This document shows positions 39,039-46,998 of a DNA stretch of 47,252 nucleotides, piece by piece. Below the pieces are notes generated by a model. That model did not search any database and was not told where the DNA came from. It was given only the letters and a program-made list of their open reading frames with translations. Location: positions 1 to 47,252 of the forward strand of contig JBEGVB010000015.1 in NCBI GenBank assembly GCA_041178545.1, given 5' to 3'. The position numbers were made by a program, and so were the translations under genes. Each line of letters begins with the position of its first letter. Positions within the stretch are counted from its first letter, which is position 1. Source of the stretch: JBEATZ01 sp041178545 (GTDB taxonomy: Bacteria; Planctomycetota; UBA1135; UBA2386).

Positions 39039-40403
39039 ATGCGCGACCTGCTGGTCTTCGCGATCGTCCTGTACCTCCTGCCGTTGAGCTTCCGGCGCCC
39101 GTTCACGGGCCTGATGCTCTTCAGCTGGCTCGCGTACATGCGGCCCCAGGACCTGTGCTGGGGATTCGCGCGCGACATGCGCTTCAGCTTCTACGTCGGG
39201 CTCACCATGGTCGTGGGGTGGTTCGTCCACGAGCGCGGGCGCAAGCCGTTCACCCGCTGGGAGGTGCGCACGGTCCTGATGCTGGTGCTAGGGCTGCTGG
39301 TGACCCTCAGCTATGCGTTTGCCGAGCACCAGACGCGCTACTTCAACCGCTACTTCGTCGAGTTCCTGAAGATCCTGCTGGTGGCGTGGTTCACCGTCGG
39401 GCAGGTCGACAGCAAGGAGCGGTTGCGGGCGATGTTCTGGCTGATCGCCGGCTGCCTCGCCTTCTACGGCACCAAGGGCGGCGTGTTCGGCGTGCTCACG
39501 GGCGGTGCAACCATCCTCCGCGGGCCCGGCGGAATGAGGGAGGACAACAACGACTTTGCGTTGGCCCTCGTGATGAACATCCCGCTCCTGTGGTACCTCG
39601 GCCACGACGAGCGGGACAAGCCGTTCATCCACAAGGGCACGCGCATCGCCATCGTCTGCACGGTGATCACCGTGGCACTCACGCACAGCCGCGGTGCCTT
39701 CGTCGCCATGTGTGCCATGGCACTCTGGATCGCATGGCGCTCCGGCAAGCTCTTCCGCGCTGCAGCAGGGCTCGCCCTCAGTGGTGTCCTGTTCGTCTCC
39801 CTGGCGCCGGAGTCGGTGCTCGAGCGACTGTCCACGATCGGCGACACGCAGGAGTCGTCTGCGGCGGCACGGCTCCGCTCCTGGTCCGTTGCGATGAAGA
39901 TGGTCGGCGACAACCCGCTCCTCGGGGTGGGGCTGCGCAACTTCCAGCCGCGCTACCTCGAGTACGCAGGCATTCCCATCGACGAGGAGGCAAGGATCAA
40001 GACGTACGTGGCCCACAACTCGTACCTGCAGATCTGGGCCGAGAACGGATCGCTCGCCTTCGGTTGCTTCCTCACCCTGCTGTTCTCCGTGTTCGTGGCC
40101 TGCCGAAAGGTCTACCGCTACGGGAGATCGAGGCCCGACATGGCGTGGGCGGCCAACTACGCACGCATGATGGAGGCGACCACGGTTGCCTACATGTTTG
40201 GGGCCGTCTTCCTGAACCGTGGCCACTTCGACCTGCTGTACCACTGGCTGGCGATGGTGACGTCGCTGCTGCTGGTCGCACGCATGCACCTCGCCAAAGC
40301 GCCGGTCACGGAGCTGGGGACACGTTTCCGCAGCGGGGTGCAGGTGCGGTGGAAGTCGCCGCTGGAAGGTGGTCTAGTCGCCCGCTGGGGACGGGCGCAC
40401 TGA
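39039..40403 (+). CDS. O-antigen-ligase/Wzy-like protein, exosortase-A-associated type
   Basis: This 454-residue multi-pass membrane protein has about 10-12 helices. Its N-terminus (MRDLLVFAIVLYLLPLSFRR, then AYMRPQDLCWGFA) and the block GPGGMREDNNDFALALVMNI are, as I recall it, the hallmarks of the exosortase-A-associated O-glycosylation ligase family (TIGR03097-like). The Wzy_C-type periplasmic loop with NPLLGVGLRNFQPRYLEY and VAHNSYLQIWAENG follows. It would polymerise or ligate saccharide units at the periplasmic face. A GGGAG sequence precedes the ATG. The stop overlaps the amidotransferase start by one base (TGATG). Confidence 0.88.
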   Translation: MRDLLVFAIVLYLLPLSFRRPFTGLMLFSWLAYMRPQDLCWGFARDMRFSFYVGLTMVVGWFVHERGRKPFTRWEVRTVLMLVLGLLVTLSYAFAEHQTRYFNRYFVEFLKILLVAWFTVGQVDSKERLRAMFWLIAGCLAFYGTKGGVFGVLTGGATILRGPGGMREDNNDFALALVMNIPLLWYLGHDERDKPFIHKGTRIAIVCTVITVALTHSRGAFVAMCAMALWIAWRSGKLFRAAAGLALSGVLFVSLAPESVLERLSTIGDTQESSAAARLRSWSVAMKMVGDNPLLGVGLRNFQPRYLEYAGIPIDEEARIKTYVAHNSYLQIWAENGSLAFGCFLTLLFSVFVACRKVYRYGRSRPDMAWAANYARMMEATTVAYMFGAVFLNRGHFDLLYHWLAMVTSLLLVARMHLAKAPVTELGTRFRSGVQVRWKSPLEGGLVARWGRAH

Positions 40404-42262
40404 TGTGCGGCATCGCCGGCATCCTGCACGCAGACCGTTCGAGGGTCGTGCCGGAGTCATCGCTCCGCGCCATGGCGGACGCCATCGCGCACCGTGGTCC
40501 GGACGGTGAGGGGTTCCACCTCGGCCCCGGCTTCGGTCTTGCCCACCGTCGGCTCGCCATCGTGGACCTGGCCGGCGGCAACCAGCCCATGTCCACGGCA
40601 GACGGCCGGCTGCACGTGGTCTTCAACGGCGAGGTCTACAACCACCTGTCGTTGCGGGCAGAGCTCGAGGCGCATGGCTTCGTGTTCCGGACCCGTTCCG
40701 ACACCGAGGTCCTGCTCCACGGCTGGAGGCACTGGGGCACCGGGCTTGCTGCGCGACTGCGAGGCATGTTCGCGTTCGTGGTGGTGGACGAGGCCTCCCA
40801 CGAGCTCTATGCCGCACGGGACCGGCTGGGGAAGAAGCCGTTCCACTACGTGCACGAGCACGGTGCATTCTGGTTCGCCTCCGAGCTCAAGGCGCTTCGT
40901 GCTGGTGGTGTCGTGGGCACCAGGATCCGGCCCGAGGCTGTGGCCCAGTTCCTCAGCCTCCGTTACGTGGCAGAACCCGGTTGCGTGTTCGAAGGGGTGC
41001 AGAAGCTCGCTCCTGCCCACTGGCTGCACCTGCGAGGCGACAGGATCCGCGTGCAGCGCTACTGGGCACTCTCGTTCGCATCGGTTTCCACCCAGTCCCC
41101 CGAGCAGCTCCACGAGCGTGCACTGGAGCTGTTGGACGAGGCCGTCCGCATCCGCTTGATGGGGGAGGTCCCGCTCGCCCCGTTCCTTTCCGGTGGCATC
41201 GACAGCCATGCAGTCGTCGACAGCATGCGGCGGCAGGCCGGCGGCACGTTTCGTGCGTGCACGGTCGGCTTCGACGACCCTGCCTTCGACGAGCGTGCTG
41301 GCGCGCGGGAGTCTGCTGCCGCCAGCGGCGTGGAACTGGTGGAGGAACTGCTGCGACCCGACGAGCTCGAGGACCTGGGGTGGTTCGACGACACCTTCGA
41401 CGAGCCCTTTGCCGACAGCAGTGCCCTGCCGACCTACCACGTCTGCAGGCTCGCCCGCAGGCACGTGACGGTCGCCCTCAGTGGCGACGGTGGCGACGAG
41501 TCGTTTGCCGGGTACCGCAGGCACCTGTTCGACGTGCGCGAGAATCGTGTCCGCGGCCTGTTGCCGCCGGTCGTCTGGCAGCTGCTCGGACGACTGTGGC
41601 CCAAGGGCGACTGGCTGCCGCGGCCGCTGCGAGCCAAGCGGACGCTGCAGGAACTCGGCATGAGCGCTGCCCGTGCCTATGCGAGCTCGGTGAGCGCCAC
41701 CCTGCCGGAGGAAGTGCTTGCCGTGCTGCAGGCAGACCTGGTGCCTCTCGTGGGCGACCCGCTTGCCCCGGTGGTCGAGGCCCACGAGCGTTCGGACGCA
41801 CCCGATGCGCTCGGGCGCGCCTGTGCGGCGGACTTCGCCACCTGGCTCGTCTCGGACATCCTGGTGAAGGTGGACCGCGCTTCCATGGCGACCTCACTCG
41901 AGGTCCGGTCCCCGTTCCTCGACCACGAACTCGTCGAGTTCGCGGCAACCGTCCCGTCGGCCCTCAAGCTGGCTGGTGGCCGCACGAAGGCATTCCTGCG
42001 CGAGGCATTGGCATCCCGCCTGCCTGCATCCACCCTCACCCGGCGCAAGCAGGGATTCTCGGTGCCGTTGCGGCGCTGGATGGCAGGAGCGCTCGGTGCT
42101 CGGCTCGAGGCCGAACTCGGCGAGCCTGCGCTTGCTGCGTGGGTCGACCCGAGCCGGGCCCGCGCCCTCCTCGAACGACACCGTGCAGGCGTGCGCGACC
42201 ATTCCGAGTTGCTCTACGCCATCCTCGTGCTGGGGAGGTTCCTGAGGAGGTGGGCCTCGTGA
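40403..42262 (+). CDS. Asparagine-synthase-like glutamine amidotransferase, exosortase-locus type
   Basis: This 619-residue class-II amidotransferase has Cys2 as nucleophile (MCGIAGIL). The glutaminase domain includes IAHRGPDGEG, AHRRLAIVDLAGGNQPM and VFNGEVYNHLSLRAEL. The synthase domain (from about 225) has the PP-loop SGGIDSHAVV (about 263-272), then ALSGDGGDESFAGYRRH, KVDRASMATSLEVRSPFLD and RRKQGFSVPLRRWM. It is complete and of normal length. Such AsnB-like proteins in exosortase loci are thought to amidate a sugar acid or peptide component instead of making free asparagine; uronic acids from the upstream epimerase would be candidate acceptors (inference). The next gene overlaps its stop (GTGA). 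Confidence 0.9.
   Translation: MCGIAGILHADRSRVVPESSLRAMADAIAHRGPDGEGFHLGPGFGLAHRRLAIVDLAGGNQPMSTADGRLHVVFNGEVYNHLSLRAELEAHGFVFRTRSDTEVLLHGWRHWGTGLAARLRGMFAFVVVDEASHELYAARDRLGKKPFHYVHEHGAFWFASELKALRAGGVVGTRIRPEAVAQFLSLRYVAEPGCVFEGVQKLAPAHWLHLRGDRIRVQRYWALSFASVSTQSPEQLHERALELLDEAVRIRLMGEVPLAPFLSGGIDSHAVVDSMRRQAGGTFRACTVGFDDPAFDERAGARESAAASGVELVEELLRPDELEDLGWFDDTFDEPFADSSALPTYHVCRLARRHVTVALSGDGGDESFAGYRRHLFDVRENRVRGLLPPVVWQLLGRLWPKGDWLPRPLRAKRTLQELGMSAARAYASSVSATLPEEVLAVLQADLVPLVGDPLAPVVEAHERSDAPDALGRACAADFATWLVSDILVKVDRASMATSLEVRSPFLDHELVEFAATVPSALKLAGGRTKAFLREALASRLPASTLTRRKQGFSVPLRRWMAGALGARLEAELGEPALAAWVDPSRARALLERHRAGVRDHSELLYAILVLGRFLRRWAS
42244..42250 (+). promoter_or_regulatory. Ribosome binding site deciding the GTG start at 42259
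   Basis: GAGGAGG lies eight bases upstream of the GTG at 42259, inside the end of the amidotransferase gene. It is a near-perfect anti-16S match and supports reinitiation at this non-ATG start. Confidence 0.7.
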
Positions 42263-43443
42263 CCGGCAACCTGCTCACCTTCACCAACCTGTTTCCGTCC
42301 GCGGCGATGCCGCTGCACGGCAGTTTCGTCCGGGAACGCATGCAGCGCGTCGTGGCACGAGGTGGCTACGGCTGGCAGGTGGTGGCACCGGTGCCCCTTG
42401 CGCCGTGGATCCTCCGCAGCGGGACCTACCGCCGCTGGGCCGGCGTGCCTGCCGTGGAGACCGAGTTCGGCTGTGCGGTGCACCACCCTGGGTACCGCCA
42501 CTGGCCGGGCCTGTCCGGGATCCGTCAGGCAGACGCAATGGCCGCGGCTGCCCTGCCCGTGGTACGCACGGTCTGTGCCGGCGGTGCATGGGTCCTCGAC
42601 GCCCACTACCTGTGGCCCGACGGCGTGGCTGCGGCAGCCATCGCACGCGAGCTGGGCCTGCCCCTCGTGCTCACGGCCCGCGGCAGCGACCTCAACGTGG
42701 CTGCTGCAGACCCGCGTATCCGTGCGCGCATCCGCGCAGCTGCATCCGGCGCCGCACAACTCGTCGCCGTCAGCTCGGACCTTTGTGACCGTTTCGCCGA
42801 GGTCGCAGCGGTGCCCCGCGACCGCGTGCTCGAGGTCCGGAACGGTGTCGACCTCGACCGGTTCCGTCCCGGCGATGCGCGCGCCGCCCGGCTCGAACTC
42901 GGGCTGCCGGAGCAAGGAACGTTGGTGCTCGGGGTGGGCCGCCTGGTGCCGGGCAAGGGCTTCGACGTGGCGCTCGAGGCCGTGCGCAGCCTGGCTCCCG
43001 CCCGTCTCGTGCTGGTGGGGGACGGGCCCGAACGCAGGTCGCTGGAGGCAGCTGGAAACGGGAGCCTGATCCTGCTCGGAGAACAGCCCCGGGACCGTGT
43101 CGCGCTCGCGATGCGTGCGTGTGACGTGCTGGTGCTCCCCAGTGAACGCGAGGGTTGGCCCAACGTGGTCACGGAGGCGCTTGCTTCCGGGCTCAGGGTC
43201 GTCGCCAGCCGGGTTGGCGGCATCCCCGAGGTCCTCGGGCACCCCGCTGCCGGAGACATGCGTCTCGGTGCACTCGTGCCACCGCGCGATCCCGATTCAC
43301 TGGCTGCCGCACTGGGAGCAGTGCTCGCCGCCCCGGTCGACCTCGGCCACGTTCGCGCACACGCACAGCAGTGGTCGTGGGACGGCCCGGTGGACGCGCT
43401 CTGCCGTGTGTTCGACCGCCTGTTGGCAGGAGGACGGTCGTGA
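42259..43443 (+). CDS. GT4-family glycosyltransferase
   Basis: This 394-residue retaining GT-B glycosyltransferase has an N-terminal acceptor domain with TFTNLFPSAAMPLHGSFVRE and WVLDAHYLWPDGVAAA. The C-terminal nucleotide-sugar domain has VLGVGRLVPGKGFDVALEAV, ARLVLVGDGPERRSLEA and the EX7E-type motif in REGWPNVVTEALASGLRVVA. The GTG start overlaps the amidotransferase stop and has a strong Shine-Dalgarno sequence. It would add one sugar of the repeat unit at the cytoplasmic face; donor and linkage cannot be read from sequence. The stop overlaps the next glycosyltransferase (GTGA). Confidence 0.92.
   Translation: MTGNLLTFTNLFPSAAMPLHGSFVRERMQRVVARGGYGWQVVAPVPLAPWILRSGTYRRWAGVPAVETEFGCAVHHPGYRHWPGLSGIRQADAMAAAALPVVRTVCAGGAWVLDAHYLWPDGVAAAAIARELGLPLVLTARGSDLNVAAADPRIRARIRAAASGAAQLVAVSSDLCDRFAEVAAVPRDRVLEVRNGVDLDRFRPGDARAARLELGLPEQGTLVLGVGRLVPGKGFDVALEAVRSLAPARLVLVGDGPERRSLEAAGNGSLILLGEQPRDRVALAMRACDVLVLPSEREGWPNVVTEALASGLRVVASRVGGIPEVLGHPAAGDMRLGALVPPRDPDSLAAALGAVLAAPVDLGHVRAHAQQWSWDGPVDALCRVFDRLLAGGRS
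43428..43433 (+). promoter_or_regulatory. Ribosome binding site deciding the GTG start at 43440
   Basis: AGGAGG lies six bases before the GTG at 43440, within the last codons of the preceding glycosyltransferase gene. The start overlaps that gene's stop. Confidence 0.7.
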
Positions 43444-44627
43444 AGGAGCCGTTGCGCATCCTCTACCACCACCGCATCCGGTCGGACGACGGCCAGGCGG
43501 TGCACGTCCGCGAACTGGTCCACGCACTCCGCGAGATCGGTTGCGAGGTGCGCGAGTGCGCCCTCGTGCCCAAGTCCACGTCACCCGCAACGCCTGCTGG
43601 CCGGGGTCGTCGCGGTTTCTGGGCCAGGTTGCGCCTGCCACGGCTGCTCGTGGAACTGCTCGAGGTCCTCTACAGCCACCGTGCCCGCAGGGTGCTCGCG
43701 CGCGAGATCCGTGCCTTCCGCCCGCACCTCGTCTACGAGCGGCACGCACTGCACTGCCATGCGGGTCTGGATGCCGCGGTAGCCGCAGGGCTGCCGCTCT
43801 TCCTCGAGGTCAACTCGCCGATGGTGGACGAGATGTCGACTCTCCGCCTGCTGCGGTTCGCACGTCTTGCCCGGGCCACGGAGCGCAGGGTGCTGGGTGG
43901 TGCGACCAGGGTCCTTGCCGTCAGCGACGTGCTCGCGCGCATGCTCGTCGAGCTCGGTGCGCCACGTGGTCGGGTGGAGGTGGTGCGGAACGGCGCCGAG
44001 CCGGCTCGCTGCGGCCCGCAGGCGGTTGCCGAGGCAGGTGCCCTGCGGACATCCCTCGGCCTTGCACCCGGTGCGTTCGTGCTCGGCTTCGTCGGTTACG
44101 TCCGCGACTGGCACCGTCTCGACCTGGTGCTCGACGCCATGCAGTTGCCCGGGCTCGCCGACCTGCACCTGCTCGTGGTGGGCACCGGCCCCGCGTTGCC
44201 CGCCCTGGTTGCACAGGCTGCTGCACGCGGGCTCACCGCGCGGCTGCACCTGGCCGGTGAACAGCCTGCGGACCGTGTTCCGGCACACGTGCTTGCCATG
44301 GATGCCACGCTGGTGCCGGCCATCAACCCCTACGCCTCACCGCTCAAGCTCTTCGACGCGCTTGCTGCAGGAGTCCCGGTGGTGGCCCCCGACCAGCCCA
44401 ACCTGCGGGAACTCCTGCAACACGGGACCAACGGCCTGCTGTTCCGCGAGGGGGATGCCACCAGTCTTGCCGAGCAGGTCAGGTCCTTGGTCGAGGACCG
44501 GGAACTCGCCCGTCGCATCGGCCGTGCAGGACTCGAACTGCTCCAGCGCGAGGACTGGACCTGGAAGGGGAATGCGCGTCGCGTGGTGCGGGCCTATGCT
44601 GCGCTCGGGGAGCGCACGTTGCGATGA
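43440..44627 (+). CDS. GT4-family glycosyltransferase
   Basis: This 395-residue GT-B glycosyltransferase is distinct from its neighbour. The N-terminal domain begins LRILYHHRIRSDDGQAVHVR, a pattern seen in GT4 enzymes acting on long polymers, then LVYERHALHCHAGLDAAV and LFLEVNSPMVDEM. The C-terminal domain carries FVLGFVGYVRDWHRLDLVLD and LLVVGTGPALPALV. The donor-site region is INPYASPLKLFDALAAGVPV followed by VVAPDQPNLRELLQHGTNGL. The Lys in SPLKLFDA and the absence of the second Glu of the EX7E motif mark the YASPLKLFE subgroup. Its ATGA overlap with the exosortase gene shows co-translation. Confidence 0.9.
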   Translation: MKEPLRILYHHRIRSDDGQAVHVRELVHALREIGCEVRECALVPKSTSPATPAGRGRRGFWARLRLPRLLVELLEVLYSHRARRVLAREIRAFRPHLVYERHALHCHAGLDAAVAAGLPLFLEVNSPMVDEMSTLRLLRFARLARATERRVLGGATRVLAVSDVLARMLVELGAPRGRVEVVRNGAEPARCGPQAVAEAGALRTSLGLAPGAFVLGFVGYVRDWHRLDLVLDAMQLPGLADLHLLVVGTGPALPALVAQAAARGLTARLHLAGEQPADRVPAHVLAMDATLVPAINPYASPLKLFDALAAGVPVVAPDQPNLRELLQHGTNGLLFREGDATSLAEQVRSLVEDRELARRIGRAGLELLQREDWTWKGNARRVVRAYAALGERTLR

Positions 44628-46114
44628 CTGGTCTGCCCTGGATGCTGTTTCCGCTGGTGGCCGCCTATGCGACGGCCGTCTGGTGGTGCGTCGAGTCCTG
44701 GTTCCAGCCCGACGGCTACTGGGCACACGGGCCATTGGTCCCGTTGCTGGTGGCCATCCTCTGGTGGGCCCGCCGCGGGCAACTCGCGGGCCTGCCTGCC
44801 GCCCTGGACCCGAGGGGCTGGTGGCTGCTCGGACCAGCCCTGCTCCTGCACCTCTGCGGGGCTGCACTGACCATCGACTCGCTCTCGGCCGCGAGCATGC
44901 TCCTTGCCGTGCCCGGAATCGTCTGGCTGGCGCAGGGCGTGGCCAGGCTCCGGGTGCTGGCCCCGGTCCTGGGCCTGCTGGTCTTCGCGGTCCCGCTGCC
45001 GATGTTCGTGAGCGGCCGTGTTGCCTTCGAGCTCAAGGAGCTGGCAATCGGGCTCGGCACCGGGCTCGCCAACGCACTGGGGCTGGGCGTGACCAGGGAC
45101 GGTGCCCTGTTGCTGGTGGACGGACAGCCTGGCTCGTTGCTGGTGGCGGCTCCCTGCGGCGGACTGCGGTCGCTGATCTCGATGCTGTTGATCGCCTACT
45201 GTGTCGCGCTGTTCCTCGGGCCGAGGACCACGGGCAGGACGGTGTTGTTGCTCTGTGCGGCAGCCCCGGTGGCGTTGCTCGTCAACGTGGTCCGTATCGC
45301 GGCGACCTGTGGGGTCGCGTCGCGCTGGGGTGTCGAGGTGGCTGCAGGGGACGCTCACGACCTGCTCAACGTGGGGGCATGGGTCCTCGACCTCGGCGTG
45401 ATGATGGTCCTCAGCGAACTGCCTGGCGGTCGGTTGGAGACTTCGGCAACCGCGGTTGCATCCTCCCCGGCAGTGCGCGACCGCACCGGACTCCTCTTCC
45501 ACGGTGGACTGCTCGCCGTGCTCGCGATGCCGCTGTTGCTGCTGTCGCTGCACCGGCCGTTCGCGGAGTCGCAGCCGCGCGCAGGTGGGCTCCCGGATGC
45601 CTTCGGGCCCTTCGTCCTCCGCGAGGCGCGGGAGATCGACCCGTCCTTCCAGTCGCTGCTCGGGACCAAGGATGCCGCGTGGCGCGTGTACGGCGAGAAG
45701 GACGGTCCCCCGGTCTTCGTCGTGGCCGTGTTCCACGAGTCCAACTGGAAGAGCGTCCACCCGCCGCACATCTGTCTCGAGGGCGGGGACATGGAGATCG
45801 GTTCGGACCGTCAGGTGGAACTGCTGGTCGACGGCAGCCCAAGCCGCGTCGGGTTGATCGTCGCGCACCCGCGCGGCGGGGCGCGTGAGTACGTGAGCGT
45901 GCACGCCTTCGTGAGTCGAGAACTCACGACCGGCAGCTACCTCGACTTCTTCCTGCACCATGCGCCAAGGGCACTGTTCCGCCACAGCAATGCCGGTGCG
46001 CTGCTGCGGGTGGAGACCTACGTGGAGCCGGGCGAGGACGTGAAGGCGGCGCGCCAGCGCTGCGGCGAACTGCTCGGCAGGATGCTCCCGGTCGTGAAGG
46101 GAATGCTCCCGTGA
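44624..46114 (+). CDS. Exosortase fused to an EpsI (DUF3485) domain
   Basis: This 496-residue protein joins two functions usually encoded separately. Residues of about 1-265 are an exosortase with about eight membrane helices and all three catalytic residues: Cys178 in APCGGLRSL, Arg224 in NVVRI and His245 in AGDAHDLLNVGAW. After a linker and another hydrophobic segment (about 289-303), residues of about 315-495 match the EpsI/DUF3485 domain: AWRVYGEKDGPPVFV, SNWKSVHPPHICLEGGDMEI and a C-terminal RVETYVEPGEDVKAA. Exosortases process C-terminally sorted proteins (PEP-CTERM-type) and accompany polysaccharide loci. EpsI is a partner of unclear role. The Cys motif has Pro-Cys-Gly where XrtA commonly has Ala-Cys-Ser. 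The start overlaps the glycosyltransferase stop (ATGA). Confidence 0.92.
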   Translation: MTGLPWMLFPLVAAYATAVWWCVESWFQPDGYWAHGPLVPLLVAILWWARRGQLAGLPAALDPRGWWLLGPALLLHLCGAALTIDSLSAASMLLAVPGIVWLAQGVARLRVLAPVLGLLVFAVPLPMFVSGRVAFELKELAIGLGTGLANALGLGVTRDGALLLVDGQPGSLLVAAPCGGLRSLISMLLIAYCVALFLGPRTTGRTVLLLCAAAPVALLVNVVRIAATCGVASRWGVEVAAGDAHDLLNVGAWVLDLGVMMVLSELPGGRLETSATAVASSPAVRDRTGLLFHGGLLAVLAMPLLLLSLHRPFAESQPRAGGLPDAFGPFVLREAREIDPSFQSLLGTKDAAWRVYGEKDGPPVFVVAVFHESNWKSVHPPHICLEGGDMEIGSDRQVELLVDGSPSRVGLIVAHPRGGAREYVSVHAFVSRELTTGSYLDFFLHHAPRALFRHSNAGALLRVETYVEPGEDVKAARQRCGELLGRMLPVVKGMLP

Positions 46115-46998
46115 CGGTTGCCCATGCGCTCTCCGTCGACGTGGAGGACTGGTTCCAGGTCCTCAACATGGCCCATGTCGTGGACCGTTCCGAGTGGGAC
46201 CGGTTCGAACTCCGCTGCGGGGACTCGACGCGGAGGTTGCTGGACCTGTTCGCACGCCGAGGTGCCCGGGCCACCTTCTTCTTCCTGGGCTGGGTCGCGG
46301 AGCGCATGCCGGACCTGGTGCGCGAGGTGGCAGCGGCGGGCCACGAGGTCGGCTCCCACGGTTACGACCACCGCATGCTCCCCGACCTCGGCGAGGCTGG
46401 GTTTGCAGCCGACGTGGAGCGGACTGCTGGGATCCTCCAAGGCATCACGGGGCGACGGCCCACTGCCTTCCGGGCCTGCACCTGGTCCGTGACGGCAAGG
46501 ACCCCATGGGCTCCTGCCGTCCTCGCGCGCAGCGGCATCCGCACCGACAGCTCGATCCAGCCCGTGCGGCATCCTGACTACGGGGTGCCGGGCGCGCCGG
46601 TCTCGCCATGGCGCCTCGAGACCGGGGACGGCTCGATGGTGGAGTTCCCGCCGCTCACGCTGCAGTGCCTGGGCAGGCGGTTGCCCGTCGGCGGCGGCGG
46701 CTACCTGAGGCTCTTCCCGGTGGCCCTGCTGCGGGCAGGCCTGCGCCAGCAGGAGGCACATGGGATGCCGGGCTGCATCTACCTCCACCCCTGGGAGGTG
46801 GACCCGGACCAGCCGCGTCGTCAGCTCGGCCTGTTCCGTGGTTTCCGTCACTACGTGAACCTGCGCCGTACGCTCGCCAAGCTGGATGCCCTGCTTCAGG
46901 AGACGAGGTTCCTCGGACTCGAGGAAGTGCTCGCTCAGCGTGGCAGCAACTGGCTCGCGAAGCTGCCTGCGTACCGGGCCACCGAACTGCTCGGGTAG
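46111..46998 (+). CDS. Polysaccharide deacetylase, exosortase-locus (XrtA-associated) type
   Basis: This 295-residue NodB-type carbohydrate esterase (CE4) belongs to the group found in exosortase loci. Its DUF3473-like tail carries PVRHPDYGVPGAPVSPWRLE and GCIYLHPWEVDPDQPR. Metal and catalytic motifs are SVDVEDWFQV (Asp10, Asp13) and SHGYDHRML (His83, His87), with ATFFFLGWVAERMPDLV between. The third motif reads FRACTWSVT, with Cys where most relatives have Pro (RAP). It would remove acetyl groups from the polymer or its precursors. The GTG start overlaps the exosortase stop (GTGA). No signal peptide is seen, so it may be cytoplasmic, as in related loci. Confidence 0.9.
   Translation: MTVAHALSVDVEDWFQVLNMAHVVDRSEWDRFELRCGDSTRRLLDLFARRGARATFFFLGWVAERMPDLVREVAAAGHEVGSHGYDHRMLPDLGEAGFAADVERTAGILQGITGRRPTAFRACTWSVTARTPWAPAVLARSGIRTDSSIQPVRHPDYGVPGAPVSPWRLETGDGSMVEFPPLTLQCLGRRLPVGGGGYLRLFPVALLRAGLRQQEAHGMPGCIYLHPWEVDPDQPRRQLGLFRGFRHYVNLRRTLAKLDALLQETRFLGLEEVLAQRGSNWLAKLPAYRATELLG

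Noticed and set aside
44624..46114. Possible frameshift joining separate exosortase and epsI genes
   Set aside because: The frame is continuous over 496 residues, with a plausible linker and membrane segment between the domains, so a natural fusion is the simpler reading.
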